Shown here piece by piece: positions 41,845-50,396 of a stretch of 64,000 bases of DNA (position 1 is its first letter; every line of letters starts with the position of its first letter). Source of the stretch: Halosimplex litoreum (GTDB lineage Archaea; Halobacteriota; Halobacteria; Halobacteriales; Haloarculaceae); contig NZ_CP065856.1 in the NCBI RefSeq assembly GCF_016065055.1, positions 2,665,836 through 2,729,835 of the forward strand, given 5' to 3'. A program made the translations under genes and the position numbers. The notes below the pieces were generated by a model that made no database searches, had not been told where the DNA came from, and saw only the letters and a list, made by a program, of their open reading frames with translations.

Positions 41845-42696
41845 TTACGCCCCGGTCTCCAGGTCGCGCCCGGCCGCCTTCCACTCGGTGAGACTCCCCT
41901 CGTAGAAGGCGAGGTCGGGGTACCCCAGGTGCCGGAGGACGGTGTAGGTGTGGCTGATCCGCCGGGCGGTGTTGCAGTAGAGCAGGACCCGTTTGTCGGG
42001 GTCGATCCCACGGTCGTCGAGGGTCGACTCGATCTCGTCGCGGGGCTTGAGCCCGCGGGTCTCGTCGTCGACGAGTTCGCGCCAGTCCAGCCGGACCGCG
42101 CCGGGGATGTGGCCCTCCTCGAACTCCCAGGCCTCGCGAGTGTCGACGACGACGGTGTCGGGGTCGTCGGTGGCCGCCGCGACCGCGTCGATCCCGACCA
42201 GCGGCGTCTCCGCCGGCGGGTCGACCTCGTAGGTCGAACGTTCGAAGTCGGTGCCCTCGCTCGTCGTCTCGTGGTCGAGCCGCCACGCGGAGAAGTCGCC
42301 GTCGAGCAGGTGTAACCGCCCGGGGTGGTGGCCGTACAGCTCGGCGGTCACGAGGAAGCGCGCAGCGAAGACGCCGTGAGTGTCGTCGTAGGCGACGATC
42401 CGGTCGTCGGCGGTTATCCCCGCCTCGGACATGAGGTCGGCGAAGGCGTCGGCGCCGGGGAGCATCCCCTGCCCGTCCCCCGACGCTTCGGTGTCGTCGG
42501 CGTCCCGCCCGTCGGGATCGGTCGTAGCGCCGTCTTCCGCGGCGTGGTCGTCGGCACGAAACGAGTCGAACGGGACGTTGACGGCGCCGGGGACGTGGCC
42601 GATACCGTCGAACTCCCAGGCGTCGCGGACGTCGACGATCCGGACCTCGTCGAGGCGGTCGGCCACCCACTCGGCCGGGACGACGATCTCGCTCAT
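41845..42696 (-). CDS. Two-domain rhodanese sulfurtransferase (TssB-like)
   Basis: 283 aa from the ATG at 42696. Two tandem rhodanese domains: the N-terminal one is non-catalytic, with a long Asp/Gly insert after DSFRADDHAAED. The C-terminal one carries the active Cys in RVLLYCNTARRISHTY. Conserved WEFDGIGHVPGAVNVP and WEFEEGHIPGAVRLDW anchor both. It transfers sulfur from thiosulfate or a similar donor. A divergent homologue starts at 42997. A TATA-like box (atttatat read on this strand) lies near 42789-42799. Confidence 0.85.
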   Translation of the reverse strand: MSEIVVPAEWVADRLDEVRIVDVRDAWEFDGIGHVPGAVNVPFDSFRADDHAAEDGATTDPDGRDADDTEASGDGQGMLPGADAFADLMSEAGITADDRIVAYDDTHGVFAARFLVTAELYGHHPGRLHLLDGDFSAWRLDHETTSEGTDFERSTYEVDPPAETPLVGIDAVAAATDDPDTVVVDTREAWEFEEGHIPGAVRLDWRELVDDETRGLKPRDEIESTLDDRGIDPDKRVLLYCNTARRISHTYTVLRHLGYPDLAFYEGSLTEWKAAGRDLETGA

Positions 42697-42965
42697 GTCC
42701 CGGGTTCGGGCGAGCGCACGCTTGAAGATGTCCTTCCGCCCCGGTCGGAGGTAGAGGCAATTTTGACCGGCGCGTGCGGGCATCGAGCGGGATATAAATC
42801 GAGTGGTCGAACACCACTGCGACCGTCGACCCGACCCGTCCCCCGGTCCGACCGCAGTGGCGAGAGCAGAGGGGAGAGGCCGTGAGAACCATAGACACGG
42901 AACGTTTCGGCAACAATCTCCGCTATAGTCGTCAAGGGGCGGGACATGCCGAAGCTCCTAGAGGT

Positions 42966-42971
42966 ATATAG
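42966..42971 (+). promoter_or_regulatory. TATA box of the second sulfurtransferase gene
   Basis: The box tatata in gaggtatatag is centred about 28 bp before the ATG at 42997 and favours this start over the ATG two codons earlier. The rest of 42697-42990 holds divergent promoters and no gene. Confidence 0.55.
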
Positions 42972-42996
42972 TCGGTAGACCAATGGTTCGATGAAC

Positions 42997-43857
42997 ATGA
43001 GCGACTACGCGAAAGACGTACTCGTCTCGGCGGACTGGGTCGAAGAGCATCTCGAGCACTTCGAGAGCGACGACGACGACTATCGGCTCGTCGAGGTCGA
43101 CGTAGACACGGAGCTGTACGACGAGAGCCACGCGCCGGGCGCGGTCGGCTGGAACTGGGAGACAGATCTGCAGGACCAGGTCGAGCGCGACATCCTCGAG
43201 AAGGAGGACTTCGAGGCGCTGCTCGGTTCCCACGGCATCAGCGAGGACACCACGGTCGTCCTCTACGGTGACAACGCCAACTGGTTCGCGGCCTACACCT
43301 ACTGGCAGTTCAAGTACTACGGCCACGACGACGTGCGCCTGCTCGACGGCGGCCGCGACTACTGGGTCGAGAACGACTACCCGCTGACCGACGAGGAGCC
43401 GGAGTTCTCGGAAGTCGAGTACGAGGCCGCCGGTCCGCGCGAGTCCATCCGCGCCTACCGAGAGGACGTCGAGAACGCCGTCGAGCGCGGCCTGCCGCTC
43501 GTCGACGTTCGCTCGCCCGAGGAGTTCTCCGGCGAGGTCCTGGCGCCCCCGGGACTCCAGGAGACCGCCCAGCGCGGCGGCCACATCCCCGGCGCCAGCA
43601 ACGTCTCCTGGGCCGCCGTCACCAACGACGACGGCACCTTCAAGACCGCCGAGGAGATCGAGGAGCTGTACGCCGAGGAAGGCATTGAGGGTGACTCGAC
43701 GGTCGTCGCCTACTGCCGCATCGGCGAGCGCTCGTCGGTCGCCTGGTTCGCCCTGCACGAGCTCGTCGGCTACGACGACGCCATCAACTACGACGGCTCC
43801 TGGACGGAGTGGGGCAACCTCGTCGGCGCCCCCATCGAGAAAGGCGAGGCCGAGTAA
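42997..43857 (+). CDS. tssA: Two-domain rhodanese sulfurtransferase (TssA-like)
   Basis: 286 aa. It begins MSDYAKDVLVSADWVEEHLE, nearly the same as the Haloferax TssA start I remember. The inactive N-terminal domain is SHAPGAVGWNWETDL. The active Cys in the C-terminal domain is VVAYCRIGERSSVAWFALHE, the thiosulfate sulfurtransferase loop. The ending GSWTEWGNLVGAPIEKGEAE is conserved. It probably moves sulfur from thiosulfate to cyanide or a cellular acceptor. It is divergent from the other rhodanese gene. Confidence 0.87.
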   Translation: MSDYAKDVLVSADWVEEHLEHFESDDDDYRLVEVDVDTELYDESHAPGAVGWNWETDLQDQVERDILEKEDFEALLGSHGISEDTTVVLYGDNANWFAAYTYWQFKYYGHDDVRLLDGGRDYWVENDYPLTDEEPEFSEVEYEAAGPRESIRAYREDVENAVERGLPLVDVRSPEEFSGEVLAPPGLQETAQRGGHIPGASNVSWAAVTNDDGTFKTAEEIEELYAEEGIEGDSTVVAYCRIGERSSVAWFALHELVGYDDAINYDGSWTEWGNLVGAPIEKGEAE

Positions 43858-44073
43858 GCGAAGCGCACGAGGCCTCGTGGTGAGGCGGGGAGCGGAGTGA
43901 CCCGCCGAACGGCTCTCGGGCGACTGAGCGGAGCGACAGAGCCCGAAAATCGGAGCGGCGAGCGACTGCGAGCCGCGGAGAAGGGCAACTGAGGTCGCTC
44001 ACGCGATTCGCATTTTTTCGGCGCCACGGCCGATAGCCGCTGAACTCTCCGTGTGTCCGGTTTCGAACGAACG

Positions 44074-44100
44074 TTTAATTGCGTTCCCACCGTAGTGGGA
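44074..44100 (+). promoter_or_regulatory. vapBC promoter and operator
   Basis: The TATA box tttaat (44074-44079) is followed by a perfect 6-4-6 inverted repeat tcccac-cgta-gtggga (44085-44100). The repeat lies between TATA and the expected start site, 3 bp before ATG 44104. It is a strong candidate for VapB autoregulation. Confidence 0.65.
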
Positions 44101-44103
44101 GAT

Positions 44104-44370
44104 ATGGGGACGAGCGAGGACCGACGCGTCGACGAGAAGGGACGGGTCACGATCCCGAAGTCGATCAGGGAGGCGTTGCAGATCGACCCCGGGGAAGAGG
44201 TCGCCGTGGAGTTAGCGGACGACCGGATCGTCATCCGCAATCGCATCTCGCGGGAGCAACTGGTCGAGCGACTGGAGGGGTGTGTCAGCGAGGAGACTCG
44301 GGCCGACGACGCCGACCGGATCGATCCCGACGACCTGAAAGCCGACTGGACGAGCGACCTCCCGAACTGA
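44104..44370 (+). CDS. vapB: AbrB/MazE-type antitoxin (VapB)
   Basis: 88 aa. The swapped-hairpin DNA-binding domain comprises residues 1-50: VDEKGRVTIPKSIREALQID then PGEEVAVELADDRIVIRN. The remaining 38 residues are acidic and would wrap around the toxin (VSEETRADDADRIDPDDLKA). Start ATG 44104 is near the transcription start. The stop overlaps the toxin start by one base (TGATG), giving linked translation. Confidence 0.85.
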   Translation: MGTSEDRRVDEKGRVTIPKSIREALQIDPGEEVAVELADDRIVIRNRISREQLVERLEGCVSEETRADDADRIDPDDLKADWTSDLPN

Positions 44371-44789
44371 TGTACTGCCTCGACGCGAACGTCTGGATCT
44401 ACTTCCTCGACGCCGACCTCGACGAACACGAGACGGTCCGCGACGACGTGGCCGAGGTACTCCGCTCTCGGCCGCTGTTCACGACGACGGTCCTCCAGAT
44501 GGAGGTCGTCCACTACCTGACGAACCAACTGGCCGACAGCGAGCGCCACGTCGAACGCGTGCTATCGATCGAGGATTCGACCGTCGCGGAGCTACGACCC
44601 GCCGACGTGAAGCGGGCGGCGAAGCTGCTCGCCGAGTACGACCAGTCCGGGATCGGCGGCCGGGACGCGACGGTGTTGGCCGCGATGGAGCGACACGGCG
44701 TCGGGCGGCTCTGGACGCACGACGACGCGCTCAAACGGATGGACGACTGCCTCGACTGGCTGACGGTCACGGATCCCGTGAGCGAATAG
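44370..44789 (+). CDS. vapC: PIN-domain toxin (VapC)
   Basis: 139 aa RNase of the PIN family. The acidic active site includes D5 in MYCLDANVWIYFLD, E45 region (TVLQMEVVHYLTN), D97 region (GIGGRDATVLAAME), and a final Asp in THDDALKR. All four are kept, so it is likely active. The antitoxin gene precedes it by overlap. VapC enzymes typically cut tRNA or rRNA loops; the target here is unknown. Confidence 0.85.
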   Translation: MYCLDANVWIYFLDADLDEHETVRDDVAEVLRSRPLFTTTVLQMEVVHYLTNQLADSERHVERVLSIEDSTVAELRPADVKRAAKLLAEYDQSGIGGRDATVLAAMERHGVGRLWTHDDALKRMDDCLDWLTVTDPVSE

Positions 44790-44855
44790 CGACTGTCGGG
44801 GTCACGGGTCTCTCCGGTCCCAACCGTTTTCAGCCCGCCCGGCGAACGCTCGGCC

Positions 44856-45086
44856 ATGGAACTATCGGCCTTCCGCGAGCCGCTGTCCCGGGAGGAGACC
44901 GCCGGATTGCTCGCGACCGCCGCGGTCGTCGCCGTACTGCTCGGCCCCGGTGCGATCACCCTCGCCGAGGGGTCGTCGGTCCTGCTCACGGCCGTCTCGG
45001 CGCTCGCGATGGGCACGCTCGCGTTCGTCGTCGGCGCCCTCGCGCTCGTCGCGATACGGGAACTGCGCGGCGACGACGAGGAGTGA
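44856..45086 (+). CDS. Small two-span membrane protein
   Basis: 76 aa. Two hydrophobic segments, GLLATAAVVAVLLGPGAITL and LTAVSALAMGTLAFVVGALALVAI, then a charged end (RELRGDDEE). No recognisable family. It stands between vapC and an HPP-family gene. Confidence 0.55.
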   Translation: MELSAFREPLSREETAGLLATAAVVAVLLGPGAITLAEGSSVLLTAVSALAMGTLAFVVGALALVAIRELRGDDEE

Positions 45087-45207
45087 CCGAACAGCGACGA
45101 GGGTGACCGGCCGCCGGTCCGGTCGCTCGCCGCCGGTCCGGTCCCCGAGAACTGATCGAACGTCCACGAAACGTCACCCTCTTTTACGCCGACGCGGACG
45201 GGCGGAC

Positions 45208-45726
45208 GTGTCCCGTTTCGCCGTCCGGACGGCGGTCCACGCCGGCGCCCTGCTCGCGGTGACGGGCGCCGTCGCCTGGCTCACGGGGACCCCGTTCGTC
45301 TTCCCGAGTCTCGGCCCGACCGCGTACGTGTTGGCGACCCGGCGGACGGCCGACCGCTCGGCGCTCGCCCGGGTCGTCGCGGCCCACGTCGTCGGTGTCG
45401 CCGCCGGGCTGGGCTCCTACCGACTGCTCGCCGACTGCGTCGTCGTCACCGCGGACCTCGCGCCCCGGTCGCCCGCCCTGGCGGCCGTCGTCGCCAGCGG
45501 CGTCCTCGCGCTGGCGCTGACCAGCGCCGGGATGGTCGTGACGGGCACGATCCACCCGCCCGCCTGTGCGACGACGCTCATCGTCTCGCTCGGGCTGTTG
45601 CCGACGCTTTGGGAGGGACTGTTCATCGCCATCGCGGTCTGCGTCCTCGTCGGTACTCACGCCGTCGTCGTCCGGACCCTCTCGGTTTCGGACGAGCGCG
45701 AACGGCCGACCCCCGACGCCTCGTGA
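45208..45726 (+). CDS. HPP family membrane protein
   Basis: 172 aa from the GTG at 45208. The family signature is GTIHPPACATTLIVSLGLLP. Four to five membrane spans are visible (VHAGALLAVTGAVAWLTG at the start). HPP proteins have been implicated in nitrite transport in plant plastids; the archaeal role is unknown. A TATA-like tttta at 45182-45186 lies 24 bp upstream, so the message is probably leaderless. Confidence 0.8.
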   Translation: MSRFAVRTAVHAGALLAVTGAVAWLTGTPFVFPSLGPTAYVLATRRTADRSALARVVAAHVVGVAAGLGSYRLLADCVVVTADLAPRSPALAAVVASGVLALALTSAGMVVTGTIHPPACATTLIVSLGLLPTLWEGLFIAIAVCVLVGTHAVVVRTLSVSDERERPTPDAS

Positions 45727-45771
45727 CGGTCCGGGAGCAAGATTGACAAAGACGGGCCGTCAGATCCCCGT

Positions 45772-46695
45772 ATGGACGAGACCCTCCGCGAGCGACTCGA
45801 CGGCGACGACGCGCTCGCCGACGCCGCCGCCACCGTCCTCGACCGCGCCGAATCGGGCGACGGCACGGTCGCCTGGGCCGACGTGAGCGGCGCAGTCCCC
45901 GCCGAACAGTGGGGTCGGCTGCTCGAATCCGAAGTCCTGGTCGCCACCGACGCCGGGTTCGTCGTCGACGACCCCGACGCCGTCCGGGCAGCGGTGGGCG
46001 ACCGCGACGGCGCCGAGATCCGGGACGACACCGAGACCGCCGACGGTGCCGACGCCGACTCCGGCGGCTGGTCGATGGCCGACAAGCTCGCCGGCGTCGC
46101 CGCGCTCGGGCTGATGGCCAGCTACCAGGTGCCGATGGCCCGCGACGCGATCGGGAGCACCGCAGACCTCTTCCTCGGCCCGGTCGAGGCCGCCCTGCCG
46201 TTCGGGGTCACGGTCGCGCTGCTGGCGGTCGCGACCACGCTCGTCTCCACGACGCTCCGGCGCCGGCTGATGGACGGCAACCCCCAAGACATCGCGAAGG
46301 ACCGAATGGAGACGGTCAAAGAACGGCTGGACGCGGCCCGCGAGCGCGGCGACGACGAGGCCGTCGAACGGCTGCAGTCCCGTCAGCAGGAGCTGATGCT
46401 GGAGCAACTCGGGGCGATGAAGCGGATGGTCCGGCCGATGGTCTACGCGATGCTGGTGACGATACCGGTGTTCCTGTGGATCACGTGGCTGACGGTCAAC
46501 CCCGCCGCCGCGATCACGCCGGCCGCGCAGGTGTTACCGATCGCCGGTCGCGTCGTCTGGACGGCCAAACTGGTCGGCCCGATCCAGGTGTGGACGGTCT
46601 GGTACATCGCCTGCTCGCTCCTCTCGAACGTCGCGGGCAAGCGCGTCGCGAAGAAAGTCGGGCCGGCGGTCACGGACTACCGGTCGGCGTTCTGA
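45772..46695 (+). CDS. DUF106 (EMC3/TMCO1-like) membrane insertase homologue
   Basis: 307 aa. The core (about residues 105-300) is the archaeal relative of Oxa1/YidC/EMC3: the first span is followed by a cytosolic coiled coil (DRMETVKERLDAARERGDDE, then RLQSRQQELMLEQLGAMKRM), and two further spans follow (VYAMLVTIPVFLWITWL). This family helps insert membrane proteins. The first 95 residues are a soluble acidic domain (WADVSGAVPAEQWGRLLESE), not present in short homologues. Confidence 0.85.
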   Translation: MDETLRERLDGDDALADAAATVLDRAESGDGTVAWADVSGAVPAEQWGRLLESEVLVATDAGFVVDDPDAVRAAVGDRDGAEIRDDTETADGADADSGGWSMADKLAGVAALGLMASYQVPMARDAIGSTADLFLGPVEAALPFGVTVALLAVATTLVSTTLRRRLMDGNPQDIAKDRMETVKERLDAARERGDDEAVERLQSRQQELMLEQLGAMKRMVRPMVYAMLVTIPVFLWITWLTVNPAAAITPAAQVLPIAGRVVWTAKLVGPIQVWTVWYIACSLLSNVAGKRVAKKVGPAVTDYRSAF

Positions 46696-46729
46696 GCCCG
46701 GTTCAGTTCGATTTCGGCCGTTCCGTCGG

Positions 46730-47704
46730 TCACTCGTGGCCGATGATCGGCTGCGGTTCGTACGGCTCCTCCAGGTACGCCACGTCCGAGGCCGACAGCG
46801 AGATCTCCAGCGCCTCGACGGCCTGTTCGAGGTGTTCGACGCTCGTGGTGCCGACGATGGGCGCGTCGACGTACTCGTTCTGGAACTGCCAGGCGAGTGC
46901 GATCTGGGCCATCGTCACGCCGTGGTCGGCGGCCAGTTCCTGCACGCGCTCGTTGATCTCCTCGCCGCCGCCGCGCTCGTACTCCGGCGTCGGGTTGTGG
47001 AAGTTCTCGGGGTCGCCGCGGTTGGTGCGTTCGAGTTCGTCGAAGGGCCGGGCGAGGAAGCCCTGACCGAGCGGGCCCCACGGGACGACGCCGATGTCCT
47101 CTTTGTCACAGAGGGGGAGCATGTCGCGTTCCTCCTCGCGGTAGGCCACGTGGTAGTGGTTCTGCATCGTCTCGTAACTCAGGAGGTCCTCGCGCTCGCT
47201 CGTCCGCAACTGCTCGACGAGGTCGTGAGTCCACATCGAGGAGGTGCCGGCGTGGCGGATCTTCCCGCGACGACGGGCGTCGTCGAGCGCTTCGAGCGTG
47301 GTCTCCGGCGGGGTCTCGGGGTCGACGCGGTGGGTCTGGTACAGGTCGATGGTGTCGAGGCCGAGGCGGTCGAGCGAAGCGTCGAGTTCCTGCTCGATGG
47401 TCTTGCGCGAGAGGCCCGAGGCGTTGGGCGTGTCCTCGCCGACGGGGAACCGGACCTTGGTCGCGACGACCTGCTCGTCGCGGTCGTATTCGGCCAGTAC
47501 GTCACCGAGGATCTCCTCGCTCTCGCCGTCGGAGTAGGCGTTGGCGGTGTCGAAGAAGTTCACGCCCAGGTCGATGGCGCGTTCGATGACCTCCCGGCCC
47601 TCGTCCTCGTCTAACATCCACGGCTCCTCGCTGCCGAAGCTCATACAGCCCAGGCAGATCTGCGAGACCTCCATCCCGGTCGACCCGAGTGTGGTGTACT
47701 CCAT
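46730..47704 (-). CDS. Aldo/keto reductase
   Basis: 324 aa from the ATG at 47704. TIM-barrel NADP oxidoreductase. The catalytic Asp and Tyr lie in NFFDTANAYSDGESE, the Lys in VVATKVRF, and the His in LYQTHRVDP. The cofactor end is IALAWQFQNEYVDAPIVGTT. Sequence blocks resemble the YajO/AKR11-like group. The substrate is probably an aldehyde or sugar. The frame upstream of 47704 gives Arg-rich sequence that looks non-coding. Confidence 0.87.
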   Translation of the reverse strand: MEYTTLGSTGMEVSQICLGCMSFGSEEPWMLDEDEGREVIERAIDLGVNFFDTANAYSDGESEEILGDVLAEYDRDEQVVATKVRFPVGEDTPNASGLSRKTIEQELDASLDRLGLDTIDLYQTHRVDPETPPETTLEALDDARRRGKIRHAGTSSMWTHDLVEQLRTSEREDLLSYETMQNHYHVAYREEERDMLPLCDKEDIGVVPWGPLGQGFLARPFDELERTNRGDPENFHNPTPEYERGGGEEINERVQELAADHGVTMAQIALAWQFQNEYVDAPIVGTTSVEHLEQAVEALEISLSASDVAYLEEPYEPQPIIGHE

Positions 47705-47793
47705 GGGGGCCCTCGGAAGTAGCCAGGCAAAAGGCTGGCCCTCGCGGCTCAGGGTTCCGAAAGTTATCCGGCGCCCGGCCGGCTGTCGGCCGC

Positions 47794-49236
47794 TCAGTCC
47801 CCGGCGGCGGCGTCGGGGCGGTAGTCGCGACTGACCACCTTCCACGTCCCGGAGCGATAGCGGTAGTAGGTGATGACGGCCGGCACGGCCATCTCGGCGA
47901 GGATAGCGGCGTACAGCGCCGTCTGGCCGATCTCGGGCACTGCGATCCCGAGGTAGGCGATGGGGATCGCGAACAGGTACAGCCCGGTGAGCTGGGCGTA
48001 GAACGGCCAGCGCGTGTCGCCGCTGGTCCTGAGCGGCCCGGTCGAGCCGCCGTAGACGCCGCTAAAGAGGACGCCGAAGCAGGCGACGCGAATGAAGGTG
48101 ACGACGGTCGGGAGGATCGAGGGGTCGTCGACGAACACGCGACCGATGGGGCGGGCGAGGACGAACACGCCGACGGCGATGACGGCGTAGCATGCCAGCG
48201 AGAAGCGGATGATGTCGTGGGCCCACGCGCCGGCGTCGTCCTCGTCGTCCTGGCCGAGCGCCTGGCCGACGAGGCTGGAGGAGGCCATGCTGAAGCCCCA
48301 GTTGGGCGTGTCCATCAGCGCGCGGACCCGCATCGCGACGACGTAGGCGGCGACGACGTTCGGGCCGAACAGGCCGACGATGTACAGCTTCGGGAACTGG
48401 CCGCCGCTACGGGCGAGGTTGGTCCCGATCAGCGGCGTCGCCATCTCCACCAGATCGCCCAGCAGCGATCGGTCGAGGTGGGGGCCAGAGAGTGGGACCT
48501 GCACGGGGAACTCGCCGATTCCGGGCAGACCACCGCGGGCGAGGCCGACCGCGAACGCGGCCGTGACCAGCGCGTTCGAGAGCGCGGTCCCGATGGCGGC
48601 GCCGACGACGCCCCAGCCGAAGCCGAAGATGAGCACGGCGTTGATGAGGATGTTGAGCGCCGCACCGCCGCCGCGGAGGATCATCGGCGTCCAGGCGTCG
48701 TCGGCGCCGACGAGCGCGCGGCTGCCGATGAGGTTCAGGGCCCCGAACGGGACGCCGAAGGCGACGACCGCGAGGTAGTCGGCGCCGAACGCGACCGCGG
48801 CGTCGCCCGAGCCGATGAGGCCGATCAGCGGCTCGGCGAGGTACCAGTAGACGGCGATCAGCGGGACGGTGATCGCGACCGTGAGCAGCGCGCTGGCTTT
48901 CACCGAGAGGGCGAGTTCCTCGTAGGCGTCGGCGCCGAAGCGCTGGGAGACGAGACCGATGGTCCCGCCGGCGACGCCGCCGCCCAGGGCGAACGCGAGG
49001 CCCCAGAAGGGGCTGGCGTAGCCGACGCCGGCGATGGCGGTCGGACCGAGCGCGATGCCGACCATCGCCACGTCGGCCGTCGAGCGGGACATCCGCGCGA
49101 GGCCGGTGACGATGCGGGGCCACGCCAGGTCGGTCGCCCGCTCGACGCGCTCGCGGTCGATGACGCCGGCGCGGGCGACGAGCGACCCTACCCAGAGGAG
49201 CAGCGCGCGAACGGGATTGTACCGGGACCAGGACAC
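47794..49236 (-). CDS. MATE family efflux transporter
   Basis: 480 aa from the GTG at 49236 (VSWSRYNPVRALLLWVG). Twelve membrane spans in two halves. The first half includes SRSTADVAMVGIALGPTAIA and SQRFGADAYEELALSV; the second TNLARSGGQFPKLYIVGLFG and PNWGFSMASSSLVGQALGQ. MATE proteins expel cationic compounds using ion gradients. Conserved Gly/Pro pattern GASGG absent; substrate unknown. Confidence 0.85.
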   Translation of the reverse strand: MSWSRYNPVRALLLWVGSLVARAGVIDRERVERATDLAWPRIVTGLARMSRSTADVAMVGIALGPTAIAGVGYASPFWGLAFALGGGVAGGTIGLVSQRFGADAYEELALSVKASALLTVAITVPLIAVYWYLAEPLIGLIGSGDAAVAFGADYLAVVAFGVPFGALNLIGSRALVGADDAWTPMILRGGGAALNILINAVLIFGFGWGVVGAAIGTALSNALVTAAFAVGLARGGLPGIGEFPVQVPLSGPHLDRSLLGDLVEMATPLIGTNLARSGGQFPKLYIVGLFGPNVVAAYVVAMRVRALMDTPNWGFSMASSSLVGQALGQDDEDDAGAWAHDIIRFSLACYAVIAVGVFVLARPIGRVFVDDPSILPTVVTFIRVACFGVLFSGVYGGSTGPLRTSGDTRWPFYAQLTGLYLFAIPIAYLGIAVPEIGQTALYAAILAEMAVPAVITYYRYRSGTWKVVSRDYRPDAAAGD

Positions 49237-49363
49237 GGAGACCCGTCTACGCTCTACCGTGAAAACGGTTTAGAAACGGGAACGGGCCGCCGAGACCGAC
49301 GCCCTCGGGCGACGAGTCGACAGCGTTATCGGCGGCGATATCGATCCCGAAATCGACCTCCCC

Positions 49364-50359
49364 GTGCAGACACTCGACGCACTCGGGTCGATCCCCTCCG
49401 TCTTCCTCTCGTCGGTGGCGCCGCCGCTGTCGATCGCCCTCGCCGGCTACCTGCTCGGCCGCGTCCGCGAGGTCGACACCGAGCCGCTGAGCACGGTCAC
49501 CGTCTACGTCCTCCTGCCGGCGCTGGTGTTCGAGACGCTCGTCACGCTCGAGACCGGGCTCGGGACCGCCGCCGCGGCCGTCGCCGCGATGGTCGGGTTC
49601 ACCGCCGTCGTCGGCGCGCTCTCGTGGGCGGTGAGTCGGGCGCGCGGCCGCGAGGGGACGGTCGTCGTCGGCGCCGCGATGGCCGCCGCCGTCCCCAACA
49701 CCGGCAACTTCGGCATCCCCGTCGCCACCTTCGCGTTCGGCGCCGCCGGCCGCTCGACCGCCGTCCTGTTCGTCCTCGTCCAGAACCTGCTGCTGTACAC
49801 CGTCGGCGTCTACCTGCTCACTCGCGGCGGCGAGCGCGACGACCGGGCGGCGCTCGGCCGCGTCGCCCGCCAGCCCGTCGTCTGGGCGGTTCTCGCAGCC
49901 GGCACGACGGTCGCGCTCGGCGTCGTCCCACCGGAGAACGGGACGGCGATGGACACGCTCCGACTGGCCGGCGACGCGTCGATCCCCGTGTTCCTCGTCG
50001 TGCTCGGCCTGCAGGTCGAGTCGATGGACCTCGGTGCGACCGTCCGTGAGACGCTCCCGACGGTGGGGCTGAAACTGCTGGTCGCGCCGGTCGTCGCCGT
50101 CGCGGTCGCGGCGCTCGTCGACGTCGGCGACCCGACGGTGACCGCCGCGTTCGTCGTCCTCGCGGCCGGCCCCGCGGCGGTCACCCCGCTCGTCCTCTCG
50201 ATCGAGTTCGGCGACGACGGCGCGGCCGGACCGGGCGACGAACGTGGCGGCGTGTCGACCGCCGACTACGTGGGGACCGTCGTCTTCCTCACGATCCTCG
50301 GGAGCCTCCCCGTCGTCACCGGACTGGTGTTGCTGGCGGAGTTGGGCGTGCTGGGGTGA
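49364..50359 (+). CDS. AEC (auxin efflux carrier) family transporter
   Basis: 331 aa from the GTG at 49364. Ten membrane spans. Family signatures are the NTGNFGIPVATFAFG segment of span 4 and the C-terminal GPAAVTPLVLSIEFG. The start VQTLDALGSIPSVFLSSVAP suits an extracellular N-terminus. Substrates of archaeal members are unknown, likely carboxylic acids or metabolites. Confidence 0.83.
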   Translation: MQTLDALGSIPSVFLSSVAPPLSIALAGYLLGRVREVDTEPLSTVTVYVLLPALVFETLVTLETGLGTAAAAVAAMVGFTAVVGALSWAVSRARGREGTVVVGAAMAAAVPNTGNFGIPVATFAFGAAGRSTAVLFVLVQNLLLYTVGVYLLTRGGERDDRAALGRVARQPVVWAVLAAGTTVALGVVPPENGTAMDTLRLAGDASIPVFLVVLGLQVESMDLGATVRETLPTVGLKLLVAPVVAVAVAALVDVGDPTVTAAFVVLAAGPAAVTPLVLSIEFGDDGAAGPGDERGGVSTADYVGTVVFLTILGSLPVVTGLVLLAELGVLG

Positions 50360-50396
50360 GCGGCGACGATCGGCTAGCTCGGTCCCGGACCGGCCC

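Noticed and set aside
43858-44060. Short repeats of gcggagcga-type sequence as a possible CRISPR or regulatory array
   Set aside because: Irregular low-complexity sequence common between haloarchaeal genes; no constant spacing or repeat length.
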